In this document: positions 17,458-26,097 of the stretch, one piece after another | How positions within the stretch are numbered: position 1 is the stretch's first letter | Layout: each line of letters starts with the position of its first letter | From: CAISIP01 sp038326025 | GTDB lineage: Bacteria > Pseudomonadota > Gammaproteobacteria > Burkholderiales > Burkholderiaceae_C | Assembly (NCBI GenBank): GCA_038326025.1 | Contig: JBBQJP010000008.1 | Coordinates: forward strand, 47,737-111,736 | Direction of reading: 5' to 3' | Length of the DNA: 64,000 nt | Notes under the pieces: model-generated | What the model was told of the DNA's origin: nothing | The model's database searches: none | What the model saw: only the letters and a program-made list of their open reading frames with translations | Program-made: the position numbers and the translations under genes

Positions 17458-18156
17458 ATGCCAAGCAACCAAACCTTGCCCGCCAGTACGTCCGCGTTGC
17501 GGTGGCGCCTGGTCATATTGATCGTGATGCTGGTGGCGGCATTTGTTCTGGCGATGGCCTGGAGCTGGACGCCGCTGCGCGCATGGCTGGACGTCGACCG
17601 GATTGTGGGTGGACTGCGTGCCGTCGGCCAGTCCTTCGGCCCGGTGGCGGCGGTGGCCGGATTCGCATTGGCGTTGACGGTGGCCATACCGCTGACCTTT
17701 CTGACCCTGGTGGCCCTGGTCGCTTTCGGCCCCTGGGGGGGGCTGGGGTGTGCAATGGCAGGTGCTGCGATCGGCGCGGCGGCCAGTTATGGTCTGGGCC
17801 ATGTGCTGGGGCGCGAGGCGCTCGAGCGCCTGGCCGGCCCGCGCGTGAACCTGCTCAGCCAGCGGCTGGCCCGTCGCGGGCTGCTTGCGGTGATCTTGAT
17901 CCGACTGGTGCCGATCGCGCCTTTTGCCGTGATCAACATGGTGGCTGGTTCAAGTCATATCCGGCTGCGTGATCTGCTGGTTGGAACCGCCATCGGCATG
18001 GCACCGTCGACTGTGGTCATGGCATTTTTCGTCGACCAGATCACCGCCGCCTTGCGTGCGCCAACGCCGCTGACATTTGTATTGCTCGCGTTGACCCTTG
18101 CACTTGTCATCGCGGGCGCCTGGGGGGCACAGCGCTGGATACGCAGCATCGAATAG
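17458..18156 (+). CDS. TVP38/TMEM64 (VTT domain, DedA-like) membrane protein
   Basis: 232 aa with about six hydrophobic stretches. The VTT core is clear: AFGPWGGLGCAMAGAAIGAA then SYGLGHVLGREALERL, and RLVPIAPFAVINMVAG followed by HIRLRDLLVGTAIGMAPST. VTT proteins are inner-membrane proteins, several of which are reported to scramble or flip lipids between leaflets (established for eukaryotic VMP1/TMEM41B and proposed for bacterial DedA). It follows the NRPS stop by 16 bp, so it is likely in the same transcript. A role in moving a lipid product of the patatin/NRPS pair is inference only. Confidence 0.85.
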   Translation: MPSNQTLPASTSALRWRLVILIVMLVAAFVLAMAWSWTPLRAWLDVDRIVGGLRAVGQSFGPVAAVAGFALALTVAIPLTFLTLVALVAFGPWGGLGCAMAGAAIGAAASYGLGHVLGREALERLAGPRVNLLSQRLARRGLLAVILIRLVPIAPFAVINMVAGSSHIRLRDLLVGTAIGMAPSTVVMAFFVDQITAALRAPTPLTFVLLALTLALVIAGAWGAQRWIRSIE

Positions 18157-18168
18157 GCCCACGCCCCG

Positions 18169-18219
18169 GAACGCTGCGCGTTCTCTGGCCTTACAGGCCA
18201 GCCGCTGCACGCAGCGTGG
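18169..18219. repeat. 51-bp direct repeat, copy 1 (nested hairpins)
   Basis: This 51-bp segment recurs exactly at 18299-18349, 130 bp away. Inside it, ACGCTGCG (18171-18178) pairs with CGCAGCGT (18210-18217), and CTGGCC (18185-18190) pairs with GGCCAG (18196-18201) across the loop TTACA. It lies between the convergent genes for the VTT protein and metK. The segment repeats the last eight sense codons plus stop of metK and the 22 bp beyond. Confidence 0.9.
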
Positions 18220-18298
18220 AATGGTGCCTTGTGGCTCCGGCACGGCCCTGCGGGCCTTCACGTCGCTGCGCGACATGAGCCTCGCCGCAAAGCCGCCC

Positions 18299-18349
18299 GA
18301 ACGCTGCGCGTTCTCTGGCCTTACAGGCCAGCCGCTGCACGCAGCGTGG
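18299..18349. repeat. 51-bp direct repeat, copy 2 (overlaps metK 3' end)
   Basis: Identical to copy 1. It spans the metK stop codon (complement of TTA at 18321-18323), so the inner hairpin CTGGCC-TTACA-GGCCAG encloses the stop. The spacer between copies has two more small hairpins (GGCCC-TGC-GGGCC-like and GTCGC-TG-CGCGAC-like). The structure may serve as a bidirectional transcription end for the converging genes, though there is no T-tract. Confidence 0.9.
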
Positions 18350-19502
18350 CGGCTTTGTCCACCCGTTCCCAGGTGAACTCGGGTTCTTCGCGGCCGAAGT
18401 GGCCGTAAGCGGCGGTTTTTTCGTAGATAGGGCGCAGCAGGTCCAGCATCTGGATGATGCCTTTCGGGCGCAGGTCGAAATGTTCGCGTACCAGCTCGGC
18501 AATCTTCTCGTCGGAGATCTTGCCGGTACCTTCGGTGTAGACCGTGATGTTCATCGGCTCGGCGACGCCGATGGCGTAGGCGACCTGAATCTGGCACTGG
18601 CGCGCCAGACCGGCCGCGACGATGTTCTTGGCGACATAACGCGCGGCATAGGCGGCGCTGCGGTCGACCTTGCTGGGGTCCTTGCCGCTGAACGCTCCGC
18701 CACCGTGCGGGCAGGCGCCACCGTAGGTGTCGACGATGATCTTGCGCCCGGTCAGGCCGCAATCGCCCTGGGGTCCGCCGACAACGAAACGGCCGGTCGG
18801 ATTGACCAGGTAACGCGTGTTCTTGATCCACTCCTTGGGCAGCACCGGCTTGATGATTTCTTCGATGATCGCTTCGTAGAAACTAGGCTTGAGTTTGGTC
18901 GCCGACTCACTCTGGTCCGGGTGGTGCTGGGTAGACAACACGACGGTGTCGATACTGTGTGGCTTGCCATCGACATAACGCATCGTGACCTGGCTCTTGG
19001 CGTCCGGGCGCAGGAAAGGCAGGCGGCCGTCCTTGCGCAATTGCGCCTGGCGCTCGACCAACCGGTGGGCGTAATAGATGGGCGCGGGCATCAGCTCCGG
19101 GGTCTCATCGCAGGCGTAGCCAAACATCAGGCCCTGGTCGCCCGCGCCGATATTCAGGTGGTCATCTGACGCATGGTCGACGCCCTGGGCAATGTCATTG
19201 CTCTGCTTGTCGTACGCGACCAGCACCGCGCAGCCCTTGTAGTCGATGCCGTAGTCGGTGTTGTCGTATCCGATACGCTGTATCGTGTCGCGCGCCACCT
19301 GGATGTAATCGACATGCGCGTTGGTCGTGATCTCGCCGGCCAGTACGACGAGACCGGTATTGCACAGGGTTTCCGCTGCAACGCGGCTGCGGGGGTCCTG
19401 CTTGAAAATCGCGTCGAGAATGGCATCCGAGATCTGGTCCGACACCTTGTCGGGATGTCCTTCGGATACGGATTCGGATGTAAATAGAAAATCGTTCGCC
19501 AT
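18321..19502 (-). CDS. metK: S-adenosylmethionine synthase
   Basis: 393 aa cytoplasmic enzyme making S-adenosylmethionine from methionine and ATP. Begins MANDFLFTSESVSEGHPDKV, with the GHPDK signature in place; an AAAGGAG site 6 bases upstream fixes the start at 19502. GAGDQGLMFGYACDETPE and GGGAFSGKDPSKVDRSAAYA are the two further MetK signatures. Ends DKAATLRAAAGL, as usual for the family. Diverges from the acyltransferase gene at 19686 with 183 bp between. I found no convincing SAM riboswitch in that leader. Confidence 0.98.
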   Translation of the reverse strand: MANDFLFTSESVSEGHPDKVSDQISDAILDAIFKQDPRSRVAAETLCNTGLVVLAGEITTNAHVDYIQVARDTIQRIGYDNTDYGIDYKGCAVLVAYDKQSNDIAQGVDHASDDHLNIGAGDQGLMFGYACDETPELMPAPIYYAHRLVERQAQLRKDGRLPFLRPDAKSQVTMRYVDGKPHSIDTVVLSTQHHPDQSESATKLKPSFYEAIIEEIIKPVLPKEWIKNTRYLVNPTGRFVVGGPQGDCGLTGRKIIVDTYGGACPHGGGAFSGKDPSKVDRSAAYAARYVAKNIVAAGLARQCQIQVAYAIGVAEPMNITVYTEGTGKISDEKIAELVREHFDLRPKGIIQMLDLLRPIYEKTAAYGHFGREEPEFTWERVDKAATLRAAAGL

Positions 19503-19685
19503 AAAAAGCTCCTTTAGCACCATCAACACATTGTGAAATCTGCGTTGCCGGGGCCGGGTAGCTTCGGCGAACGCTTTAGCAGTTTTAACCAAGGCACAAT
19601 GGCCGCTTTTCATAGCCAGACCATCGTGGGTGTCGCCCTGCAAGTAGTTCGATAACTCGGCGACCCGTGGATTTTACGCTTTTCA

Positions 19686-20516
19686 ATGACACGACTTTTC
19701 GCATTGCTGGCCAGACTGCCACTGTGGTTGTTGCATGCCATGGGCTGGCTGTTGGGTTGGATGGCCTTTGTGCTGTCACCGCGGTACCGTCGCAAGTTCC
19801 TCGAAAACGTGGCGCAGGCCGGGTACCACTGGTCGTCGGTGCGCGGGGCCATCGGGGGCGCCGGGCGCATGGTCGGCGAACTTCCGCGCTTGTGGCTGGG
19901 AGCGCCGGCCCATTGCGAATGGGAAAACGACGCCTGTGTCGAGCGTGCCTATGCGGCCGGACGCGGCGTGATTTTTCTGACGCCGCATCTGGGATGCTTC
20001 GAGATTTCGGCGCAAGGCCTGGCGCAGCGTTATTCGCAGCGTTATGGTCCGCTCACCGTGTTGTACCGTCCCGCGCGCCAGCCCTGGTTGGCCCGGCTGA
20101 TGCTTGCAGCGCGCGACCGGCCCGGCCTTGCGACGGCGCCCACCACGCTGGCCGGCGTGCGCCAGATGATCCGATCCTTGCGTGCAGGCCATGCGGTGGG
20201 CTTGTTGCCAGACCAGGTTCCGCCGGACGGCATGGGCACCTGGGCACCATTTTTTGGGCGCGATGCCTACACCATGACCCTGTCGGCCCGGTTGGCCCAG
20301 CAGACCGGGGCAAGCGTGTTGTTGTTGTGGGGCGAACGTCTGCCCTGGGGCCGGGGTTTTCGCCTGCATTTCCGCGAGTTGCTGCGCCCGCTGGCCGATG
20401 ATCTGGACCAGGCCGTGGCCCAGATAAATCACGAAATGGAACGGCTGATACGGGAGAGTCCGTCCCAATACCTATGGGGTTATGCCCGCTACAAGCACCC
20501 GAAAGGGGTCGCGTGA
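19686..20516 (+). CDS. Lysophospholipid/lipid A acyltransferase (LpxL/HtrB family)
   Basis: 276 aa. N-terminal membrane anchor LPLWLLHAMGWLLGWMAFVL, then the HxxxxE acyltransferase motif in IFLTPHLGCFEISA (about residues 97-110) and a glycine-rich LLPDQVPPDGMGTWAPFFGR block, both standard for late lipid A acyltransferases. These add a secondary acyl chain to Kdo-lipid A on the inner face of the cytoplasmic membrane. The next gene is a paralogous acyltransferase starting 61 bp downstream, and the pair diverges from metK, a common arrangement in Burkholderiales. Confidence 0.92.
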   Translation: MTRLFALLARLPLWLLHAMGWLLGWMAFVLSPRYRRKFLENVAQAGYHWSSVRGAIGGAGRMVGELPRLWLGAPAHCEWENDACVERAYAAGRGVIFLTPHLGCFEISAQGLAQRYSQRYGPLTVLYRPARQPWLARLMLAARDRPGLATAPTTLAGVRQMIRSLRAGHAVGLLPDQVPPDGMGTWAPFFGRDAYTMTLSARLAQQTGASVLLLWGERLPWGRGFRLHFRELLRPLADDLDQAVAQINHEMERLIRESPSQYLWGYARYKHPKGVA

Positions 20517-20577
20517 GGCACCGCCCGGCACGCGCTTGTGGGCAAATCGATGCCAGGCACCTGTTGCAGGGGCAGCG

Positions 20578-21444
20578 GTGCTGAGTTACGCTGGTATTGC
20601 ACTGATGCGCGTGCTGGCGTATCTGCCGCTGACGTGGGTACGCGCCCTGGGTGTGGCCTTGGGGTGGGCGCTCTTCCTGCTTGCGGGCTCGCGCCGGCGC
20701 GTGGTCCAGGTCAATCTGCGCCTGTGTTTCCCGCAGCGCACACCAGCCGAGCTGGACGTGCTGGCGCGCCGGACCTTTGTGTGTTTCGCACAGGCCTGGC
20801 TCGATCGGGGCTGGATCTGGCACGGCAGCGCCGCGCAGTTGCGCCATCGCCTGCGACTGACGGGGGCAGTGCAGGGCTTGCAGGGTGATCAACCCACGGT
20901 GATCTTTGCGCCGCACTTTGTCGGACTGGACGCGGGCTGGACCGCATTGACCGCGCAAATTCCGCGCGCGTTCACGACCATTTATTCGAACCAGGCCGAC
21001 CCGGCGCTGGACCGGTGGATTTTGCAGGGACGCAAGCGCTTCGGCACGCCACGGTTGTTCGGGCGTGCCGACGGACTCAAGCCGGTGGTGCAGGCCTTGC
21101 GCAATGGCCAGCCTCTTTACCTGCTGCCCGACATGAACATCACGCGCCAGGAGTCGGTGTTTGTGCCGTTTTATGGCGTCCCCACCGCGACGCTGACCTC
21201 ACTGTCGCGTTTCGCGCGTTTGGGCCGGGCTCAGGTGGTGCCGGTGGTGACGACCCTGACTGCCACGGGTTACGACGTGCAGGTGTTGCCGGCCTGGACC
21301 GATTTCCCGAGCGACGACCTGGAGGCAGATGCCGCGACGATGAACCAGCGTCTGCAGTCCTATATCGATCAGATGCCGGACCAGTACTACTGGGTGCACA
21401 AGCGCTTCAAGGTGCGCCCACCCGGCGAACAGTCCGTCTACTGA
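20578..21444 (+). CDS. Second lipid A-type acyltransferase (LpxL/LpxM family)
   Basis: 288 aa from the GTG at 20578, which has AGGGG about 7 bases upstream and leads into the expected LSYAGIALMRVLAYLPLTWV anchor. An ATG at 20482 in the same frame overlaps the previous gene and adds an unrelated leader. Motifs: TVIFAPHFVGLDAG (HxxxxD), QNADP-like YSNQADPALDRW, and LYLLPDMNITRQESVFVPFY. Ends with PDQYYWVHKRFKVRPPGE, the canonical C-terminal motif. Works with the upstream paralog on lipid A secondary acylation; which position each acylates cannot be told. Confidence 0.92.
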   Translation: MLSYAGIALMRVLAYLPLTWVRALGVALGWALFLLAGSRRRVVQVNLRLCFPQRTPAELDVLARRTFVCFAQAWLDRGWIWHGSAAQLRHRLRLTGAVQGLQGDQPTVIFAPHFVGLDAGWTALTAQIPRAFTTIYSNQADPALDRWILQGRKRFGTPRLFGRADGLKPVVQALRNGQPLYLLPDMNITRQESVFVPFYGVPTATLTSLSRFARLGRAQVVPVVTTLTATGYDVQVLPAWTDFPSDDLEADAATMNQRLQSYIDQMPDQYYWVHKRFKVRPPGEQSVY

Positions 21445-21448
21445 CCTG

Positions 21449-22219
21449 TCAGTCGTCCTGCCCCTGGACGTGAGTGCGCTCGTCGCTCGTGGCGTCATCT
21501 GCATCAGTGGACGCAGGTGTGGCGGCAGTCCTGCCATCTGCCGGGTGGGCCCATTGCCACAACAGTTGTGCGACGTCATCGAATCCCTGGCGTTTGGTGG
21601 CGGAGAACAACATGGCCTGCCCGCCACCGGCCTGCAACTTGGCAATCGACAGGGCCTTGGTCGCTTCTACCCGGGTGAGCTTGTCGGCCTTGGTCAGCAG
21701 CAACAGGAATTTCAGGCCCTTCTCGACGCGCGGGCGAACCACGTCGAGCAGGATCTCGTCGAGTTCGGTCAGACCGAGGCGCGGGTCGCACAGCAGCACG
21801 ATGCCCTTGAGGTTCTCCCGGGTCACCAGATAGTTGGCCATCACCTGCTGCCAGCGGATCTTGTCCTGCTTGGGCACAGCGGCATAACCGTAACCCGGCA
21901 GATCGGCAAACACCGCATCGGTGATGTTCTGCTTGCCGAGCGAAAACAGGTTGATGTGCTGGGTCCGGCCCGGTTTTCGCGACGCAAATGCCAGCTGCTT
22001 TTGCTGCGTCAAGGTGTTGATGCAGGTCGATTTTCCGGCGTTGGATCTCCCGACGAAGGCGATCTCCGGCAGATCGAGCGCCGGCAGGAAATGCAGTTCT
22101 GGCGCGGTCGTCAGAAATTTCGCCGTGTGCAACCAGCCGGCCGCGATTGTGGCGGCACTGGGTTGTGTCGTTGCAACAGATCGGGCTGCGGTTGCGGCGT
22201 GTGATGGTTTGGAAGTCAT
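21449..22219 (-). CDS. engB: Ribosome biogenesis GTPase EngB/YihA/YsxC
   Basis: 256 aa from the ATG at 22219 (an ATG at 22249 is also possible). G1 IAFVGRSNAGKST, G3 DLPGYGYA and G4 LLTKADKL are all present, as in circularly conserved TrmE-Era-type EngB proteins that assist large-subunit assembly. Both ends are longer than in E. coli: a Ser/Thr/Ala-rich N-terminal tail of about 30 residues and an acidic C-terminal tail (TDADDATSDERTH). Diverges from the cytochrome c4 gene and converges on the acyltransferase with 4 bp between stops. Confidence 0.95.
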   Translation of the reverse strand: MTSKPSHAATAARSVATTQPSAATIAAGWLHTAKFLTTAPELHFLPALDLPEIAFVGRSNAGKSTCINTLTQQKQLAFASRKPGRTQHINLFSLGKQNITDAVFADLPGYGYAAVPKQDKIRWQQVMANYLVTRENLKGIVLLCDPRLGLTELDEILLDVVRPRVEKGLKFLLLLTKADKLTRVEATKALSIAKLQAGGGQAMLFSATKRQGFDDVAQLLWQWAHPADGRTAATPASTDADDATSDERTHVQGQDD

Positions 22220-22293
22220 GGGTGTCCGAAGGGTGGCCGCGACCTGCATTGTAGAATCACACTGTTTTGCCCTCCCTCCAGAAGCTGATCTCC

Positions 22294-22905
22294 ATGACGT
22301 TTATTGCCCGACTGACGCTTGTCACCACTTTGGCCCTGACCTCCTTTTGCGTCTCTGCGCAGGACAAGAAACCTGATCTGGCCAAAGGTGAAGCCAGCTT
22401 TGCCGTGTGCGCAGCCTGCCACGCAGCCGATGGAAACTCCGGAAGTCCCGAGAATCCCAAGTTGGCGCAGCAGCACCCCGAGTATCTGGTCAAACAGTTG
22501 CAGGAATTCAAGTCGGGCAAGCGCAACAACGCGATCATGAAGGGTTTTGCGGCCGCCTTGTCGGACGACGACATGCGCAATATTTCGTACTGGCTGACCA
22601 GCAAGCCGGCCAAATCCGGCTTCGCCAAGGACAAGGAACTGGTGGCCCTGGGGGAGCGCATTTACCGTGGCGGCATTGGTGAACGCAAGATCGCCGCATG
22701 TGCCGGTTGCCACAGCCCCAATGGAGCCGGCATTCCATCGCAGTACCCGCGTCTGAGCGGCCAGCATGCCGATTACACCAAGGTCCAGTTGACCGCGTTC
22801 CGTGACGGTGTGCGCCTGAACAATCCGACCATGGCAACGGTGGCGGCGCGGCTGAACGATCGCGAGATCCGCGCGGTGGCCGATTACATTGCCGGTTTGC
22901 GCTGA
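22294..22905 (+). CDS. Cytochrome c4-type dihaem protein
   Basis: 203 aa. The Sec signal peptide MTFIARLTLVTTLALTSFCV ends near VSA-QDKK, so the protein is periplasmic. Two haem-binding sites are present, CAACH (about residue 39) and CAGCH (about residue 138), each with a downstream methionine ligand candidate (AIMKGF and PTMATV). The duplicated fold and length match cytochrome c4, an electron carrier to terminal oxidases. I use the ATG at 22294 rather than the in-frame TTG at 22267 because it begins the signal peptide directly. Confidence 0.93.
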   Translation: MTFIARLTLVTTLALTSFCVSAQDKKPDLAKGEASFAVCAACHAADGNSGSPENPKLAQQHPEYLVKQLQEFKSGKRNNAIMKGFAAALSDDDMRNISYWLTSKPAKSGFAKDKELVALGERIYRGGIGERKIAACAGCHSPNGAGIPSQYPRLSGQHADYTKVQLTAFRDGVRLNNPTMATVAARLNDREIRAVADYIAGLR

Positions 22906-22959
22906 AGACAGGTGGGTTCCTGAATCCCCGCGAAACTCCCCGCGTAAAAATTTGATACG

Positions 22960-22990
22960 AAGGCCCGCAATGCGTTGTATTGCGGGCCTT
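22960..22990 (+). terminator. Strong hairpin, probable terminator of cytochrome c4
   Basis: AAGGCCCGCAAT (22960-22971) pairs perfectly with ATTGCGGGCCTT (22979-22990) over a 7-base loop: a 12-bp GC-rich stem 55 bp after the cytochrome stop. The T-run is only three bases, so it may be an imperfect intrinsic terminator. Confidence 0.65.
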
Positions 22991-23101
22991 TGACGTTCTG
23001 CGGCCACAAGTCGCCGGAATTACACGGGAACCCTGTAAGGTCGGCCCGTATCGGACAGACTTAGTACTGGTTGGCAATCACAAGGACACAAGGACACGCC
23101 C

Positions 23102-24097
23102 ATGCTCATCGATACCCGAAACAACGCATTCAGAGACGACAGTCCTAGCGACATCACGCCGCAAGCGGTCTATCTGGGGCGGCGCAGACTGATTCAGACA
23201 CTCGCTGGCGGCGTGGCTGGAACAGCGCTCGGCTCCTGGGCTGCGCGTGAGGCGATGGCTCAGGCGCCACGGCCGGGCAAGCTGGCGGTCTTGGCAGGCC
23301 AGCGTTCGGACGTTGCCGGTGCGGCCACCATGGAAAAACCGACGGACTACAAGGACGCGAGCACGTATAACAATTTCTACGAGTTCGGCACCGACAAGGC
23401 CGACCCGGCGAAAAATGCCCATACGCTCAAGGCCTCGCCCTGGACCGTGGAGATCGAGGGTCTGGTGAAGAACCCGGCCAAATTTGCCATTGAAGACCTG
23501 CTCAAGCTCAGTGCCCAGGAGGACCGTGTCTACCGCCTGCGTTGTGTCGAAGGCTGGTCCATGGTGATACCCTGGGTCGGTTATTCGTTGTCCAAACTGA
23601 TCAGCAAGGTGGAGCCGCTGGGCAGTGCCAAATACATCGAGTTCGTGACGCAGGCCGACGCCAAAACCATGCCGGGCCTGCGCTCCGGTGTGCTGGATTG
23701 GCCATATGTCGAGGGCCTGCGCATGGACGAAGCCATGCATCCGCTGACCTTATTGTCATTCGGCATGTACGGTGAGGTGCTGCCGAACCAGAACGGCGCC
23801 CCGGTTCGCCTGGTCGTGCCATGGAAATATGGCTTCAAGAGCGGCAAGAGCCTGGTCAAGATCCGGTTTGTCGAAAAGCAGCCGGTGACGGCCTGGAACC
23901 GCGCAGCCGCAAGCGAGTACGGGTTTTATTCCAACGTCAATCCGGACGTCGATCACCCGCGCTGGAGTCAAGCGACCGAGCGGCGTATCGGCGAGGATGG
24001 CCTGTTTGCCAAGAAGCGCAAGACCTTGATGTTCAATGGTTATGCCGCCCAGGTCGGGCAGTTGTACGCAGGCATGGACCTGCGCAAGTTCTACTGA
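23102..24097 (+). CDS. msrP: Protein-methionine-sulfoxide reductase catalytic subunit MsrP (YedY)
   Basis: 331 aa molybdoenzyme that repairs oxidised methionine in periplasmic proteins. The N-terminus has a twin-arginine signal (GRRRLIQTLAGGVAGTALGS), so it is exported folded. The cofactor-binding cysteine lies in YRLRCVEGWSMVIPWVGY (about residue 145). Downstream motifs PVRLVVPWKYGFKSGKS and FYSNVNPDVDHPRWSQA are diagnostic of the family. The haem membrane partner MsrQ follows at 24157. Confidence 0.96.
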   Translation: MLIDTRNNAFRDDSPSDITPQAVYLGRRRLIQTLAGGVAGTALGSWAAREAMAQAPRPGKLAVLAGQRSDVAGAATMEKPTDYKDASTYNNFYEFGTDKADPAKNAHTLKASPWTVEIEGLVKNPAKFAIEDLLKLSAQEDRVYRLRCVEGWSMVIPWVGYSLSKLISKVEPLGSAKYIEFVTQADAKTMPGLRSGVLDWPYVEGLRMDEAMHPLTLLSFGMYGEVLPNQNGAPVRLVVPWKYGFKSGKSLVKIRFVEKQPVTAWNRAAASEYGFYSNVNPDVDHPRWSQATERRIGEDGLFAKKRKTLMFNGYAAQVGQLYAGMDLRKFY

Positions 24098-24156
24098 AAA
24101 CGAAGGTCCGTGCGGGTGCGGCCTGTGGGTGCGCATCGGCAGGACACAGCGTTCCC

Positions 24157-24846
24157 ATGATCCGTTCCCTACTGCTCAGGCCAGCGGCCAAACCCCTGGT
24201 ATTTGTCCTGGCAATGCTGCCGTTCGCCTGGCTTTTGTACGGCGCGTTGACGCAGAACCTGGGCCCCAATCCGGCAGAGGCGCTGATCCGGTCCACCGGC
24301 GACTGGACACTGCGCGCCTTGTGCCTGGTGCTGGCGGTCACGCCGCTGCGCGTGATGACCGCCACACCGGCGCTGGCGCGATTTCGCCGCATGCTGGGCT
24401 TGTTCGTGTTTTTTTATGCCGTGCTGCACCTGCTTTGCTACAGCTGGCTCGACATGGAGTTTGTGCTGGGCGATATTGTGCGCGACATCGTCAAGCGGCC
24501 ATTCATCCTTGTGGGATTCACGGCGGTGTTGTTGCTCTCCACACTTGCAGCCACCTCATTCAACCGGGCCATCAAGGCCATGGGTGCGCGGCGCTGGCAG
24601 CGACTGCATCGGCTGGTATACGTCATCGCCGGCCTGGCCCTGCTGCATTTTTTCTGGATGCGTTCGGGCAAGAACGACTATGCCGAGGTGGCGGTATATG
24701 CGGGCATCGTTGCCGTGCTGCTGGGCTGGCGTGTGGTGCAGGCCTTGCGACGCCGGCGCATTACTGCGATGGCGCCGCTCGCCGCGCGTTCTGAGCGGGT
24801 GGCTCAGGAGCCCGCTTGTGAGAGCGTCAGTTCGCTGCGCAACTGA
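24157..24846 (+). CDS. msrQ: MsrQ haem-binding membrane subunit (YedZ)
   Basis: 229 aa. ATG at 24157 (MIRSLLLRPAAKPLVFVLAM); a much longer in-frame opening reaches back into msrP out of phase and is not used. About six membrane spans with histidines LHLLCYSW, RLHRLVYV and LLHFFW that fit the b-haem ligands of the ferric-reductase-like fold. It passes quinol electrons through the inner membrane to MsrP. The last 43 bp overlap the 3' end of lysA on the other strand. Confidence 0.94.
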   Translation: MIRSLLLRPAAKPLVFVLAMLPFAWLLYGALTQNLGPNPAEALIRSTGDWTLRALCLVLAVTPLRVMTATPALARFRRMLGLFVFFYAVLHLLCYSWLDMEFVLGDIVRDIVKRPFILVGFTAVLLLSTLAATSFNRAIKAMGARRWQRLHRLVYVIAGLALLHFFWMRSGKNDYAEVAVYAGIVAVLLGWRVVQALRRRRITAMAPLAARSERVAQEPACESVSSLRN

Positions 24847-26093
24847 TCGGCGATGGTCTCGCGGGCGCGGATGCGTCGCACGTCCGAGCCATTGACCAGC
24901 ACCTCGGCGGCCCGGCCGCGTGAGTTGTAATTGCTCGCCATGCTCATGCAATAGGCGCCAGCCGAAAGCACGGCCAGCAGATCGCCCTGCTGCAATGCCA
25001 GCGCGCGGTTTTGGCCGATCCAGTCGCCGCTTTCGCAGACCGGGCCCACCACTTCCCATGACTCGCTGGGCGTATCGCGCTGCTGCAGCGGGACGATGGC
25101 GTGGTACGCCTGGTACATCGCCGGCCGTGGCAAATCGTTCATGGCCGCATCCACGATGCAGAAGTTCTTCTGTTCGCCCGGCTTGAGGTACAACACTTCC
25201 GTGATGCACACACCGGCGTTTCCCACCAGCGAGCGACCGGGTTCGAGCATCAGCTTGCGATCACCGAATCCGCGCGCGTCAAGCTTTTCCAGCAATTTGC
25301 GCCACAGCACATCGGCCAGGGGCGGGGTATCGCCGTTGTAGTCGATGCCCAGGCCGCCACCAAAATCCAGGTGGCTGATCGGAACACCGGCCGCCTCAAT
25401 CTCCTGCACCAGGTCCAGCATACGGTCCATCGCGTCCATGTAGGGCGCCTCCTGGGTGATCTGCGAGCCGATGTGACAGTCGATCCCCACGATTTTCAGG
25501 CCCGCCATGTCGGCGGCACGGCGATAGGTCTGCACGGTCCGCTCGTGCGCAATACCGAACTTGTTGCCTTTGAGTCCCGTTGAGATGTATGGATGGGTTT
25601 TGGGGTCGACGTTGGGGTTCACACGAATGCTGATCGGCGCCTGACAAGCCATTTCGAGAGCGACCGCGTTGAGCACATCGAGTTCGGCTTCGCTTTCGAC
25701 ATTGAAACAGGCGATGCCCAGTTCCAGCGCCCGACGCATTTCGGCGCGGGTCTTGCCGACACCGGAGAAGATCACGCTGGAAGCGGGTGCACCAGCAGCC
25801 ATGACCCGCTCCAGTTCGCCGCCCGAAACGATGTCAAAGCCGCAACCGGCCCGGGCCAGGACCTGCAGGATGGCCAAGGTCGAATTGGCCTTCATGGCGT
25901 AGCAGATCTGGAACTGGCGGCCTTGCAGGGCGCGCTGGTACGCCGCCAGCGCAGCAAGAATTGCAGCCTGCGAGTAGACGAACAACGGCGTTCCGTGTTC
26001 GCGTGCAAGGGGTTCGAGCCGCACGTCTTCGACAAACAGGGTTTGGCCCCGGTAACCGATATGCGGCCCGCCGGGCAGGGGGGATGGGATCAT
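24804..26093 (-). CDS. lysA: Diaminopimelate decarboxylase
   Basis: 429 aa PLP enzyme converting meso-diaminopimelate to lysine in the cytoplasm. PLP lysine in CYAMKANSTLAIL (about residue 68); phosphate-binding GGGLGIDY and EPGRSLVGNAG; the dimer-interface cysteine in VCESGDW; and the C-terminal GAYCMSMASNYNSRGR. Begins 4 bp after the lptM stop, so it is the second gene of an lptM-lysA operon. Converges on msrQ with overlapping 3' ends. Confidence 0.97.
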   Translation of the reverse strand: MIPSPLPGGPHIGYRGQTLFVEDVRLEPLAREHGTPLFVYSQAAILAALAAYQRALQGRQFQICYAMKANSTLAILQVLARAGCGFDIVSGGELERVMAAGAPASSVIFSGVGKTRAEMRRALELGIACFNVESEAELDVLNAVALEMACQAPISIRVNPNVDPKTHPYISTGLKGNKFGIAHERTVQTYRRAADMAGLKIVGIDCHIGSQITQEAPYMDAMDRMLDLVQEIEAAGVPISHLDFGGGLGIDYNGDTPPLADVLWRKLLEKLDARGFGDRKLMLEPGRSLVGNAGVCITEVLYLKPGEQKNFCIVDAAMNDLPRPAMYQAYHAIVPLQQRDTPSESWEVVGPVCESGDWIGQNRALALQQGDLLAVLSAGAYCMSMASNYNSRGRAAEVLVNGSDVRRIRARETIADQLRSELTLSQAGS

Positions 26094-26097
26094 GGTG

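Noticed and set aside
19503..19685. Possible SAM riboswitch in the metK leader
   Set aside because: I could not find a conserved SAM aptamer layout or a terminator before metK; only a good ribosome site is visible.
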